From: Acidiferrobacterales bacterium
GTDB lineage: Bacteria; Pseudomonadota; Gammaproteobacteria; Acidiferrobacterales; JAJDNE01
Direction: 5' to 3'
NCBI GenBank assembly: GCA_022340825.1
Contig: JAJDNE010000072.1
Span: 1-59,126, forward strand
Length of the DNA stretch: 59,126 nucleotides
Shown here one piece after another: positions 26,641 through 36,149 of the stretch. A model generated the notes under the pieces. The model searched no databases, was not told the origin of the DNA, and saw only the letters and a program-made list of their open reading frames with translations. The position numbers were made by a program, and so were the translations under genes. Position 1 is the stretch's first letter; each line of letters opens with the position of its first letter.

Positions 26641-28137
26641 ATGCCTTTACCTGTCAGTCTTTATCTTGCGGAACAAGCCCGGGAGCTCGATCGCCTGGCG
26701 ATCCAGCAATTAAGTTTGAGCGACGGCCAGTTGATGGAGCGAGCGGGGGCTGCCGCTTATGGCTTGCTGCGCCACCATTGGCCCCGCGCCCGCCGTCTGG
26801 CGGTGATCTGCGGGCCGGGAAATAACGGCGGGGATGGCTATGTGCTGGCACGCTTGGCAATGGCAGAAGGCCTAATGGTTCGACTGCTGTCGCCGGGAGA
26901 TCTGCTGCGTCAGCATGACGACGCCTTGGCGGCGCGCAAGCTGTTTGAACAATCCGGTGGCGTTGTCAGTCCCTTTGATCCTGCAACGCTCGGTGACTGT
27001 GATCTGATTGTCGATTCCATTTTTGGAACCGGCCTTGAGCGTGAAATTACCGGCGACTTTGCTGAGGCGATAGCAGCCATCAATGGATCCCGGATCCCGG
27101 TGTTGGCGCTTGATATTCCGTCAGGTCTTGATGCCGACCGAGGCATTGTTCTGGGTATCGCGGTGAAGGCCAATGAAACCATCTGCTTTATCGGCATCAA
27201 GGCCGGTATGTTGACCGCCGACGGCCCAGACTATTGTGGCCACCTGCGATTTGATTCGCTGGGTATTCCAGACACCACTTTTCGGCAGATTGAGCCCTAT
27301 GCGACTCGCATTGCGCGCTCGCAACTGCGCGCGTTGTTTCCACGTCGCCGGCGCAATAGTCATAAGGGAGATTTTGGGCGTGTCCTGATTATTGGTGGTG
27401 GGCCAGGAATGGCGGGGGCAGCTCGCCTTGCCGGTGAAGCGGCCCTGTACTGCGGGGCGGGCCTGGTGCGGGTCGCGACGCACCCCGAACACGCTTATAC
27501 ACTGAATACGGCAAGACCGGAGCTGATTGTCCACAGCGTCAGTGATGGTCGTCAGTTGCGCGAGTTGATGCAACAGGCAGACGTGGTCGCGCTGGGACCG
27601 GGACTCGGTCAATCGGATTGGGCGACGTCATTGATGTCGGTGGTGCTTGAGAGCGGGTTGCCGAAAGTGCTGGATGCGGACGCGCTACGATTGCTGGCGA
27701 TGGATCCCGTATACGATGATAAACGGGTGTTAACGCCACATCCGGGGGAAGCGGGAGCGCTTCTCGGTACATGTGCTGCTGAAATTCAGGCCGATCGGTT
27801 TCGACAGGCAGATTCGATTATTAAGCAATTTGGCGGCGTATGTATATTAAAAGGTAATGGAAGTATCGTCGCCGCGAACAAGATCCGTCGCGTCTGCGCC
27901 AGCGGTAACCCGGCCCTGGCAATCGCCGGTAGCGGTGATCTGCTCACCGGGGCGGTGGCCTCGTTTATTGCACAAGGTCTGTCCCTGGTCGACGCCGCTG
28001 TCGCGGCTGTCTGGTTGCATGGCCACGCAGCAGACATGATCGCGCACCGGGGCGAACGCGGCTGGCTTGCCAGCGAATTGCTACCGTTTATGCGCGACGC
28101 GCTTCATGGACTGGAGAAAGCGGCTGATGAAAACTGA
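26641..28137 (+). CDS. nnr: Bifunctional NAD(P)HX epimerase and ADP-dependent dehydratase
   Basis: 498 aa, two domains. The N-terminal epimerase (about 1-215) has GPGNNGGDGYVLAR and SIFGTGL. The C-terminal ribokinase-like dehydratase (about 225-495) has SHKGDFGRVLIIGGGPGMAG and the AGSGDLLTGAVASF anion-hole segment. It repairs hydrated NADH and NADPH in the cytosol. The 3' end overlaps tsaE by 11 bp, and the nnr-tsaE-amiB order is the common gammaproteobacterial one. Confidence 0.96.
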   Translation: MPLPVSLYLAEQARELDRLAIQQLSLSDGQLMERAGAAAYGLLRHHWPRARRLAVICGPGNNGGDGYVLARLAMAEGLMVRLLSPGDLLRQHDDALAARKLFEQSGGVVSPFDPATLGDCDLIVDSIFGTGLEREITGDFAEAIAAINGSRIPVLALDIPSGLDADRGIVLGIAVKANETICFIGIKAGMLTADGPDYCGHLRFDSLGIPDTTFRQIEPYATRIARSQLRALFPRRRRNSHKGDFGRVLIIGGGPGMAGAARLAGEAALYCGAGLVRVATHPEHAYTLNTARPELIVHSVSDGRQLRELMQQADVVALGPGLGQSDWATSLMSVVLESGLPKVLDADALRLLAMDPVYDDKRVLTPHPGEAGALLGTCAAEIQADRFRQADSIIKQFGGVCILKGNGSIVAANKIRRVCASGNPALAIAGSGDLLTGAVASFIAQGLSLVDAAVAAVWLHGHAADMIAHRGERGWLASELLPFMRDALHGLEKAADEN

Positions 28138-28627
28138 TGCCTTTGAGGTGGAAGTTGCCGGTGAGGACGACATGATCACACTGGGGCAATCGCTTTCAGG
28201 CTGGTTGAGAAAAATTCATCTGGTCACTTTCACCGGTGACCTGGGTGCGGGCAAGACTACGTTGGTGCGCGGTATATTGCGGGGCCGGGACTACCATGGC
28301 GCGGTAAAAAGTCCGACATTTACACTGGTAGAACCCTATGAACTTGCGCAACAGTCGATATACCATTTTGATCTGTATCGATTGGATGATCCCGAAGAAT
28401 TTGAATTCCTGGGCGCGCGTGAGTATTTGCAGGATGGTGGTTTGTGTCTGGTCGAGTGGCCGGAGAAGGGGGCGGGGTTTTTGCCAGAACCTGATGTAAA
28501 CGTTACTATAAATAAAGTGAATAGCGGTCGAATGGTAAGGTTTGCGCTGGTAAGCGATCGTGCGAAAGCGTATGCCGATGAATTGATGCATTGTTTGAAA
28601 GTGAAGCAAGAGGTGCAAAGCCGGTGA
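28127..28627 (+). CDS. tsaE: tRNA t6A biosynthesis ATPase TsaE
   Basis: 166 aa. P-loop GDLGAGKTTLVRG, conserved SPTFTLVEPY, the HFDLYRLDDPEEFEFLG segment and LVEWPEKG are all family hallmarks. Works with TsaB and TsaD to place threonylcarbamoyl on A37 of ANN-decoding tRNAs. The ATG lies inside the 3' end of nnr, and its own stop overlaps the amiB GTG start by 4 bp, so the three genes are coupled. Confidence 0.95.
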   Translation: MKTDAFEVEVAGEDDMITLGQSLSGWLRKIHLVTFTGDLGAGKTTLVRGILRGRDYHGAVKSPTFTLVEPYELAQQSIYHFDLYRLDDPEEFEFLGAREYLQDGGLCLVEWPEKGAGFLPEPDVNVTINKVNSGRMVRFALVSDRAKAYADELMHCLKVKQEVQSR

Positions 28628-30000
28628 GGACCACCCTGGTCCTGGTAGTTTTTTCATTCCTTGGCCTGATTTCCATGCCGGGCCAAGCGGCTTCCGTTTC
28701 GATACAGAACCTGCGCATGTGGCGCGCACCGGACAACACGCGACTGGTACTCGATCTTAGCGGGCCACTTAATCACAAGATATTTCGCCTCAAGAACCCT
28801 GACCGTATCGTGATCGATATCGAATCAGCGAGTCTGAGCAAGCCGATGCCGGTGATGACCTTCGATGGTCCTATTATCAAGAGTATCCGCACCGGCCATC
28901 GCGGCAACGGTGACCTGCGCATCGTGCTCGACCTGAAACGCGTGACTCAACCCAAATCGTTCCTGTTGAAGCCATTTCAGAGCTACGGTTACCGCCTGGT
29001 AATCGATCTGGACCATACGCCCGATGCCGATGATCCGGAATTTGAAAAGGATAAGCCGGCCGCTATTGAGTCAGCTTCCCCACGCGAGCCATCTACACCA
29101 GTATTGCCACCACGACGCAGTGAGATCGTCATTGCAATTGATGCCGGTCACGGCGGTGAAGACCCTGGCGCCATTGGTCGTCGCTACAGAACCAGGGAAA
29201 AGCATGTTGTGCTCAGCATCGCCAAGGAACTAAAACGCCTGGTAGACCGTGAGCCCAATATGCGTGCAGTCATGACGCGCAAGGGCGACTATTTTGTGCC
29301 ATTGGCAAGACGCGTACACATGGCACAGGATGCCCGTGCTGATATCTTCATTTCGATACACGCGGATTCCCTGCCAAAGAAACGTGCTCGCGGTGCTTCG
29401 GTTTATGCATTGTCGCAACGCGGCGCTACCAGTCGGCTGGCAAAGCGTCTGGCAGACCAGGAAAACGCATCGGACTATATCGGCGGCATTCTGGAAAACA
29501 AGGATCCGATTGTGCAGAAGGTGCTGGTTGACCTGAACCAGACATCAACCATTGTCGACAGTCTGGCGCTCGGGCGCGACATACTGACGTCGTTAAAACC
29601 GGTTGGTGACATACATAGCGCCAATGTTGAACAGGCCGGTTTTGCAGTATTGAAGTCACCGTTTATGCCGTCCGTACTGATAGAGACTGCTTTTATATCA
29701 AATCCTTCCGAAGAGAAACGATTGCGGACGCACCGGTTTCAGCGGCAGATGGCGCAGGGAATATTTTCCGGCATCAGGCGCTATGTAAAACGCAAAGACC
29801 TGCGACCATTACCACGCGCGGTGCCATCCGGTACCGTTCGGCACAATGATGAAACACGTGTGCACATTGTTCGCCGGGGCGAGACACTCTCCGGTATCGC
29901 CCAGCGCTATGGTGTAAAACTGCAGGCCTTGCGGGTGGCCAACAATATTTCCGGTACCAGTGTACAAGCTGGCGAGAGCCTGCAGATTCCCGGGCTGTAA
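28624..30000 (+). CDS. amiB: N-acetylmuramoyl-L-alanine amidase with AMIN and LysM domains
   Basis: 458 aa from GTG 28624, which overlaps the tsaE stop (GTGA). A signal peptide (to about residue 22) is followed by an AMIN domain (about 25-135), a linker, and an amidase_3 zinc domain: AIDAGHGGEDPGAIG (His), REKHVVLSIAKEL (Glu), FISIHADS (His) and catalytic Glu in VLIETAFISN. One C-terminal LysM repeat (HIVRRGETLSGIAQRYGV onwards) binds peptidoglycan. It cleaves septal peptidoglycan for daughter-cell separation. mutL, which often follows, is absent here. Confidence 0.95.
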   Translation: MRTTLVLVVFSFLGLISMPGQAASVSIQNLRMWRAPDNTRLVLDLSGPLNHKIFRLKNPDRIVIDIESASLSKPMPVMTFDGPIIKSIRTGHRGNGDLRIVLDLKRVTQPKSFLLKPFQSYGYRLVIDLDHTPDADDPEFEKDKPAAIESASPREPSTPVLPPRRSEIVIAIDAGHGGEDPGAIGRRYRTREKHVVLSIAKELKRLVDREPNMRAVMTRKGDYFVPLARRVHMAQDARADIFISIHADSLPKKRARGASVYALSQRGATSRLAKRLADQENASDYIGGILENKDPIVQKVLVDLNQTSTIVDSLALGRDILTSLKPVGDIHSANVEQAGFAVLKSPFMPSVLIETAFISNPSEEKRLRTHRFQRQMAQGIFSGIRRYVKRKDLRPLPRAVPSGTVRHNDETRVHIVRRGETLSGIAQRYGVKLQALRVANNISGTSVQAGESLQIPGL

Positions 30001-30051
30001 GTCAGTACAAAACCAATCCAGAACAAGAGAAGAAGAAGGAGGTAGGGAGGC

Positions 30052-31428
30052 ATGACTGAGCGACGTCAGTCCATACATGGCGAGTGGTCGTCACGCCTGG
30101 CATTTATTCTGGCCGCGACCGGCTCGGCCGTTGGTCTCGGTAATATCTGGAAGTTTCCCTATATTACCGGCGAGTATGGCGGTGGCGCTTTTGTGCTGGT
30201 GTATCTAGCCTGTATCGCTGTGATCGGCATCCCGATCATGATGGCCGAAGTGATGATTGGTCGACGCGGGCGCCAGAGCCCGGTGAATACGATGCGCACC
30301 CTGGCCACGGAAGAGGGGCATAATCCACTCTGGCAGTACCTTGGTTGGGCCGGTGTTCTCTCCGGGTTTTTAATTCTCTCTTTTTACAGCGTGGTTGCCG
30401 GCTGGGCCATGGCCTATGTGCCGCGAGTTGCCAGCGGCATGTTTACCGGAACATCGCCGGAAAAAGTTGCATCGATATTCGGTGACCTGATTGGTGATCC
30501 GGAGCGCTTGCTCGCATGGCACACCCTGTTTATGGGTCTCACCATGATTGTTGTCTCGCGAGGTGTGCGCAGCGGCCTCGAGCAGGCAGTGCGTATCCTG
30601 ATGCCTGCACTGTTTCTGCTTCTGGTCATTCTGGTGGGCTATTCATTGAGTGCCGCCGATTTTGCCAGTGGTGTTCGATTTCTTTTTGCACCGGATTTCA
30701 GCAAGCTGTCGTGGGAAGGTGTGCTGGTGGCAATGGGCCACGCCTTTTTTACCCTGAGCCTGGGCATGGGTGCGATCATGGTTTACGGATCGTATTTGCC
30801 AAGCCACGCCTCCATTGCCAAGACCACTATTATTATCGCCGGTGCCGATACACTGGTGGCACTTCTCGCCGGCCTGGCGATTTTCCCGCTGGTGTTCAGT
30901 CACGGTCTGACACCGGGTGCCGGCCCTGGCCTGATCTTCCAGACGTTACCCATCGCCTTTGGTCAAATGTGGGGCGGTGCTTTCTTCGGATTTTTATTTT
31001 TTATCTTGTTGAGCTTTGCCGCGTGGACATCGGCGATTTCATTGATCGAACCGATTGTCGCCTGGCTGGTGGAAAACCGGGGGTTAAGCCGGATCAAGGC
31101 AACAGTATGGGCGGGGGGTATTACCTGGGCACTTGGCCTGGGAAGTTTGTTATCACTGAATCTGTGGCAGGACTTCAAGATCATCAAGTGGGGCATTCTC
31201 GATTTTGTCGACAAACTCACAACCAACGTCATGCTGCCATTGGGCGGTCTCGCCATTGCCATCTTTGCTGCCTGGATCATGTCGCGCGAATCCACTGAAG
31301 ACGAGCTTGCAATAGAGAACCCGCTATTTTATCAATTGTGGCGCTTCTTCGTTCGTTATATCACGCCAGTCGCGGTGGTCGTCGTTTTCCTCAATGCAAT
31401 TGGCGTTATCCAGGTCGGGAAAGGTTAA
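30052..31428 (+). CDS. Sodium-dependent transporter of the neurotransmitter:sodium symporter (NSS) family
   Basis: 458 aa, about 11-12 transmembrane helices. The first helix carries the NSS signature (GSAVGLGNIWKFPYITGEYG), where the unwound part of TM1 binds substrate and sodium. Imports a small amine or amino acid with Na+; the substrate cannot be deduced. A strong GGAGG site precedes ATG 30052. It stands where mutL commonly follows amiB, and its TAA shares a TTAA with the convergent glnD stop. Confidence 0.9.
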   Translation: MTERRQSIHGEWSSRLAFILAATGSAVGLGNIWKFPYITGEYGGGAFVLVYLACIAVIGIPIMMAEVMIGRRGRQSPVNTMRTLATEEGHNPLWQYLGWAGVLSGFLILSFYSVVAGWAMAYVPRVASGMFTGTSPEKVASIFGDLIGDPERLLAWHTLFMGLTMIVVSRGVRSGLEQAVRILMPALFLLLVILVGYSLSAADFASGVRFLFAPDFSKLSWEGVLVAMGHAFFTLSLGMGAIMVYGSYLPSHASIAKTTIIIAGADTLVALLAGLAIFPLVFSHGLTPGAGPGLIFQTLPIAFGQMWGGAFFGFLFFILLSFAAWTSAISLIEPIVAWLVENRGLSRIKATVWAGGITWALGLGSLLSLNLWQDFKIIKWGILDFVDKLTTNVMLPLGGLAIAIFAAWIMSRESTEDELAIENPLFYQLWRFFVRYITPVAVVVVFLNAIGVIQVGKG

Positions 31429-34082
31429 CCGTCGAGTCGTTGCCGAATCTGTTTTTCGATTTCGTGCTGGGCCACTGTATCGTCAACCGTTTCGCCATTG
31501 CGATCGGTGACGAAGAAGATGTCCTCGGCGCGTTCGCCGTAGGTCGCAATTCGGGCAGTGACGATCTGCAATTGGCAGGCAGCCAGCGCCAGTGCAATGT
31601 GGTGCAACAGGCCAGGCCGATCCTGGGCCGATACCTCAACAATGGTTTGCAGGCCATTGGCAGAGGGAGAAAAATTGATCCGTGTCTCCACGGGAAAATG
31701 TTTCTGTTGACGTGACAGCCGCTTCTCAATGCGTGGTGCAACCTCTCGCTCTTCGGAGAGTTCCCTTTGCAACGCTTTCTGTAAATCCTCGATTTCGCGC
31801 CGGCCCGATATCGCATTACCGTTCGTGTCGAGCACGATGAAGGTGACGATGGTATAACCGTGTCGCGTCGGGTGAACCCGTGCATCAACTACCGAAAGCC
31901 CGCACTGGTCGATCGCACCGGTAATCAAACTGAACTGTCCGGGGCGATCGATGGTATAGACCATGATTTCCGTACCGCCGACATCAGGGTCGAGTGTGAC
32001 TGCGACCAGCGGTAAATCCGCGATCACCGAGGTGGCAATTTCCCGAGCATGCCAGGCGAGACTACGGGCGTTGTGACGCAGAAAATATTCGTTATCCATT
32101 TGACGCCAGAAATTCAGTACTCGCGATTCTGGAACCATTTGGCTGGTAGCCAGTATATCCATGGCTTCCTGTTTCAGTTCACGGACGTGCTCGTCAACAT
32201 CAATCGGATTGCCGAATCCGCGCCGGATCATTCGGGCTGTTTCATGGTATAGCTGCGTTAACAGTCCGCGCTTCCATTCGTTCCAGACTTTTGGACTGGT
32301 GCCGCGCATGTCAGCAATGGTTAGCAGATAAAGATTGTCCAGGTGTTCCTTATCCCCCATCTGCCGGGCAAATTCGAGAATGACATCAGGATCCTGGATG
32401 TCCTGGCGCTGTGCCACCATCGACATGATCAGGTGATTTCGCACCAGCCAGCAGACGAAGCGTGTATCGTATTCACTTAGCCCGTGCTGCTCACAAAATT
32501 TGCGAGCATCTTTTTCCCCGAGATCGGAATGATCACCACCGCGACCTTTGGCGATATCGTGAAACAAGGCACCAAGATAAAGACGTTCTGGTTTAACCAG
32601 CTTCCTGATGATCGAGGAAGCTAACGGGAATTCATCGGTGTGCTCGGGGACGGTAAATCGGCGGACGTTGCGCAAGACGAACAGGATGTGTTCGTCGACA
32701 GTATAAACATGGAACAGGTCATGCTGCATTTGACCGACGATGCGGCCGAAGACCGGCAGGTAGGCACCCAGAACGCCGTAGGCATTCATGCGTCTCAATT
32801 CCTGGGTGATGCCGTGGGGCTGGCGCATGATTTCCATGAACAGGCTGCGGCAGCGCAAATCCTGGCGGAAGCTCTTGTCGATGCGATGAAGGTTCTCCCG
32901 CACCAGGCGAATGGTTTGCGCACGCACACCTTTCAATTTCGGGTGTTGCTGCAATATCAGGAACAGCTCGAGCATCGCCCAGGGCGAGCGTTCGAATACC
33001 TTGTCATTCACGGTCTCGAGAAAATCGCCATGGGCCTGAAAGCGGCGATTGAGGGGGCGGATGCGCGGCTTGCCCCGTGCGAGGATGGCTTCCTGAAAAT
33101 GTTGCAACAGGATTTCGTTGAGCAAAGACAGGTCCTTGATCGTTCGGTAGTAGATTTTCATGAACTGCTCTACAGCGAGACTGCCAGGCTTGTCATGGAA
33201 ACCCGCAGCCGATGCCAGTGCGCGCTGGTGGTCAAACAGGAGCCGGTCTTCGCGTCTGCCCGAAAGAAAATGCAGACCATTCCGAATATGCCAAAGATAG
33301 TTGCGGCCCTTGATCAGGGTTCGGTACTCATTCTGTGTCAGGAATCCATGCTCGATCAATTCATCCAGCGACGCAGTACCAAATTCGCGCTGGGTTACCC
33401 AGGAAATCATCTGGATATCACGCAAACCACCCGGGCCTTCCTTGATGTTGGGTTCGAGGTTGTAGCCGGTATCATCAAACCGGTGATGACGCTGTATTTG
33501 TTCTTCCCATTTTGCCGCAAAAAACTTGCGACTGGGCCATAGCTTGGCTGGACCAGTTGCCTGCTGCATTTTTTCAAGCATTACAGGGTCACCGTGCAGC
33601 AACCTGGTTTCCATCAGGTTGGTTACTACGGTGATATCTTTTTTTGCTTCCTGCACGCAGTCCTTCAAAGTGCGAACGCTATGTCCGACTTCCAGTCCAA
33701 TATCCCAGAGGAATCGGAAGAAGGTTTCGACGAAAAGATTGATCGACTCGCCCAGGTTTCGATGCAGCAGCAGCATCAAATCAATGTCGGAAGCGGGATG
33801 GAGCTCGCCGCGACCGTAGCCACCAACAGCAATGAGTGAAACCTGGTTGTTCTCGGGAAGCAGGTGCAGATGATGTTTGAACGCCCGCACGATCAATTGG
33901 TCCACCAGCCATGCGTTGCTGGTGACGATATCTTCAGCTTTGGCACCAGCGAGGTATTCCTGCTTCAGCTGCTCGCGGCCGTCACGCAGCGTGTTACGGA
34001 ATAGCGGCAAAACGTTATCACTGTTCTCCAGTGATTTCGCAAAGCGCTTTGCGTCAAAAAGATCGCTTTTTTTAATGGCCAT
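31425..34082 (-). CDS. glnD: Bifunctional uridylyltransferase/uridylyl-removing enzyme GlnD
   Basis: 885 aa (E. coli 890). Senses glutamine and modifies PII proteins. The nucleotidyltransferase domain has VGGYGRGELHPASDIDLML with the catalytic Asp pair; a central HD domain (LFHDIAKGRGGDHSDLG) removes UMP; two C-terminal ACT domains (about 700-880) bind glutamine. The start at ATG 34082 gives MAIKKSDLFDAKRF but lacks a clear Shine-Dalgarno sequence. It lies 48 bp downstream of map. No glnB/glnK is in the window; amtB at 18298 is a likely indirect target. Confidence 0.96.
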   Translation of the reverse strand: MAIKKSDLFDAKRFAKSLENSDNVLPLFRNTLRDGREQLKQEYLAGAKAEDIVTSNAWLVDQLIVRAFKHHLHLLPENNQVSLIAVGGYGRGELHPASDIDLMLLLHRNLGESINLFVETFFRFLWDIGLEVGHSVRTLKDCVQEAKKDITVVTNLMETRLLHGDPVMLEKMQQATGPAKLWPSRKFFAAKWEEQIQRHHRFDDTGYNLEPNIKEGPGGLRDIQMISWVTQREFGTASLDELIEHGFLTQNEYRTLIKGRNYLWHIRNGLHFLSGRREDRLLFDHQRALASAAGFHDKPGSLAVEQFMKIYYRTIKDLSLLNEILLQHFQEAILARGKPRIRPLNRRFQAHGDFLETVNDKVFERSPWAMLELFLILQQHPKLKGVRAQTIRLVRENLHRIDKSFRQDLRCRSLFMEIMRQPHGITQELRRMNAYGVLGAYLPVFGRIVGQMQHDLFHVYTVDEHILFVLRNVRRFTVPEHTDEFPLASSIIRKLVKPERLYLGALFHDIAKGRGGDHSDLGEKDARKFCEQHGLSEYDTRFVCWLVRNHLIMSMVAQRQDIQDPDVILEFARQMGDKEHLDNLYLLTIADMRGTSPKVWNEWKRGLLTQLYHETARMIRRGFGNPIDVDEHVRELKQEAMDILATSQMVPESRVLNFWRQMDNEYFLRHNARSLAWHAREIATSVIADLPLVAVTLDPDVGGTEIMVYTIDRPGQFSLITGAIDQCGLSVVDARVHPTRHGYTIVTFIVLDTNGNAISGRREIEDLQKALQRELSEEREVAPRIEKRLSRQQKHFPVETRINFSPSANGLQTIVEVSAQDRPGLLHHIALALAACQLQIVTARIATYGERAEDIFFVTDRNGETVDDTVAQHEIEKQIRQRLDG

Positions 34083-34130
34083 GGAGGGATGTTGATGGAA
34101 ATCGGCCGTGGCAACAACCGAAGTGCGCGA

Positions 34131-34898
34131 TCAGGGCTGGTCGCCCGGGACCATCGTCAGGATCTCGTGATCAGTATCTGTCACCAGGATGGTGTGTTCC
34201 CATTGCGCTGACAGTGCATGGTCGGAGGTGACCACGGTCCAGTTGTCCTTGAGCAGCTTAACGTCCTTTCGACCGGCATTGATCATGGGCTCGATGGTAA
34301 AGGTCATACCGGGTACAAGTTCAACACCGGTGCCGGCCGTTCCATAATGCAGGACCTGCGGCTCTTCGTGAAACTGGCGGCCAATACCGTGTCCGCAGTA
34401 CTCACGCACCACGGAGTAATTGTTGGACTCGGCGTGTACCTGGATGGCATGGCCAATGTCTCCCAGCCGTGCTCCCGGTTTAACCTGTTCAATGCCGATG
34501 AGCATGCATTCGTGGCTGATTTCACAAATACGCCTGGCCAGGACCGATGGCTCGCCGACATAGAACATCTTGCTGGTGTCGCCGTGAAAACCGTCCTTGA
34601 TTACCGTGATGTCAATGTTGACGATATCGCCCTTTTTCAGCTTTTTTTCGGAAGGGATGCCGTGGCATACCTGGTGGTTAATGGAGGTGCAGATGGATTT
34701 CGGAAAACCCTTGTAATTCAACGGTGCCGGGATCGCGCCCTGCTCGTTGACGATATAGTCGTGACACAGCCGGTCGAGTTCGTCCGTCGTAATGCCAGCC
34801 TGGACGTGCGGGCGTATCATCTGCAGCACCTCACCGGCCAGGCGCCCGGCAACGCGCATTTTCTCTATTTCTTCCGGCGTTTTAACGTGTATCGACAT
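34131..34898 (-). CDS. map: Type I methionine aminopeptidase
   Basis: 255 aa (E. coli 264). Removes the initiator methionine from nascent proteins. Metal ligands can be placed in VNIDITVIKDGFHGDTSKMF (two Asp), GHGIGRQFHEEP (His), TIEPM (Glu) and QWEHTILV (Glu). It is divergent from rpsB across a 277-bp region that carries promoters for both, the arrangement also found in E. coli. Confidence 0.97.
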   Translation of the reverse strand: MSIHVKTPEEIEKMRVAGRLAGEVLQMIRPHVQAGITTDELDRLCHDYIVNEQGAIPAPLNYKGFPKSICTSINHQVCHGIPSEKKLKKGDIVNIDITVIKDGFHGDTSKMFYVGEPSVLARRICEISHECMLIGIEQVKPGARLGDIGHAIQVHAESNNYSVVREYCGHGIGRQFHEEPQVLHYGTAGTGVELVPGMTFTIEPMINAGRKDVKLLKDNWTVVTSDHALSAQWEHTILVTDTDHEILTMVPGDQP

Positions 34899-34942
34899 AA
34901 TTTTGAGGCCAAATATGGCTGGTTAGGCGAAAATTGCGGCCA

Positions 34943-34948
34943 TTTATA
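34943..34948 (-). promoter_or_regulatory. Candidate extended -10 element for map-glnD
   Basis: On the minus strand TGT-TATAAA reads as an extended -10 (TGn plus 5/6 of TATAAT) about 45 nt before the map ATG. No good -35 is present, as is usual for extended -10 promoters. Confidence 0.4.
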
Positions 34949-35019
34949 ACACGATTCCGGCTATTCGCTGTATTTAGCCCCGGGGCAATTGTGGTTTAGC
35001 GCAGAAATCATTGAAAATA

Positions 35020-35048
35020 TTGTCGAAAAAAAGGGGATGCTGTATATT
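35020..35048 (+). promoter_or_regulatory. rpsB promoter with GC-rich discriminator
   Basis: TTGTCG (35020-35025, 4/6) and TATATT (35043-35048, 5/6) are spaced 17 bp apart. The discriminator that follows is CCGCGCC, the GC-rich type found at stringently controlled ribosomal promoters, so ppGpp repression is expected. The start should be near 35055. Confidence 0.7.
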
Positions 35049-35054
35049 CCGCGC

Positions 35055-35170
35055 CTGATTTTTACCTAAAACGCACATGGTCCGTCACATGCGTCCGGGT
35101 GCCTCGTTTCAGCGTTGTCTGGGAGGAGGTCGGTGCATGGGGTCCATGGAAGCCTAAAACCCGAAGGAGA
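35055..35170 (+). promoter_or_regulatory. rpsB 5' leader, candidate S2 autoregulatory RNA
   Basis: About 115 nt of leader precede rpsB and can fold: ACGCA (35070-35074) pairs with TGCGT (35090-35094 region), and further purine-rich segments (GGGAGGAGG, GGGGTCC) follow. In E. coli and other gammaproteobacteria S2 binds the rpsB leader to repress its own translation; the position, length and the GGTGCCTCGTTT-type stretch here fit that element. Only a structure alignment would confirm it. Confidence 0.5.
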
Positions 35171-35175
35171 ATATG

Positions 35176-36021
35176 ATGAGTAAAGTAAGTATGCGAGACA
35201 TGCTCGCAGCTGGTGTGCATTTCGGCCACCAAACCCGCTTCTGGCACCCCAAAATGCGTCCCTATATCTTTGGGGAACGCAACAAGATCCATATTATAAA
35301 TCTCGAAAAGACCGTTCCTCTGCTGGAGGACGCGCTCAATTTTGTTGGCAGTCTGGCTGCCAAGCGCGGCAAAATTCTTTTTGTAGGCACCAAGCGCCAG
35401 GCAGCGGACACGATTCGTGACGAAGCCATTCGTTCCGGTTCACCATATGTGCACAAGCGCTGGTTGGGCGGCATGCTGACCAACTTCCAGACAGTAAAGC
35501 GCTCGATTAGCCGTCTCAAGGAGCTGGAAGCGATTCTCGATGAGGGTGCCAGTCCGAAACTGAACAAGAAAGAGCTGCTGATGCTTAGTCGTGAGCGTGA
35601 GAAGCTTGATGGTACGCTCGCAGGGATCAAGGACATGGGCGGTCTGCCGGACGCACTTTTCGTGATTGATGTCGGCATGGAATATATCGCCATCAAGGAA
35701 GCCAACAAGCTGGGTATTCCGGTAGTGGCCGTGGTTGACACCAATTGCAAGCCTGATGGTGTCGATTATGTTATTCCAGGTAACGACGATGCGATTCGTG
35801 CGATTCGTCTGTATTCCAAACTTGTTGCCGATGCCATTATTGATGGACGAAAGTCCGCGCAGGTTGCACTGCCTGAGGGCGAAGACGAGTATGTCGAGGT
35901 CGACGAGGAGCAATCAAAGGTCAAGGTAAAGGCGAAGAAGAAAGTCGCCAAACCTGAAGAACCTGAGACGGTTGCCGCTCCCGAAGCGGATACCGCGGCC
36001 TCAGAAGGCGAAGCAGAGTAA
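35176..36021 (+). CDS. rpsB: 30S ribosomal protein S2
   Basis: 281 aa from ATG 35176 (an adjacent ATG at 35173 is possible; AAGGAG at 35164-35169 is better spaced for 35176). The N-terminus [21 protein letters not shown] and IHIINLEKT are canonical. It is longer than E. coli S2 (241 aa) because of an acidic and Lys-rich C-terminal tail (about residues 235-281) containing [17 protein letters not shown]. It heads the rpsB-tsf-pyrH-frr cluster. Confidence 0.97.
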   Translation: MSKVSMRDMLAAGVHFGHQTRFWHPKMRPYIFGERNKIHIINLEKTVPLLEDALNFVGSLAAKRGKILFVGTKRQAADTIRDEAIRSGSPYVHKRWLGGMLTNFQTVKRSISRLKELEAILDEGASPKLNKKELLMLSREREKLDGTLAGIKDMGGLPDALFVIDVGMEYIAIKEANKLGIPVVAVVDTNCKPDGVDYVIPGNDDAIRAIRLYSKLVADAIIDGRKSAQVALPEGEDEYVEVDEEQSKVKVKAKKKVAKPEEPETVAAPEADTAASEGEAE

Positions 36022-36029
36022 ACACAATA

Positions 36030-36050
36030 CAAGGGGGCCTGGCCCCCTTG
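36030..36050 (+). terminator. Perfect hairpin between rpsB and tsf, probable attenuator
   Basis: CAAGGGGGCC (36030-36039) and GGCCCCCTTG (36041-36050) form a perfect palindrome around one base. Only two T bases follow, so it is a weak terminator or RNA-processing/stabilising hairpin; partial termination here would let S2 be made in excess over EF-Ts. Confidence 0.6.
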
Positions 36051-36149
36051 TTCGTAACCAGAAAGTATTTATATCGTTGTAAACGATATCTCCTTGTTGA
36101 GTATTTTCTGAACAACAGACACAAGTATTCAAGACTCTAGAGGTTCAAC

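Noticed and set aside
32640..33542. 300-codon open frame antisense to glnD
   Set aside because: No recognisable domain or signal, and it lies fully within a conserved gene; explained by codon bias on the opposite strand.
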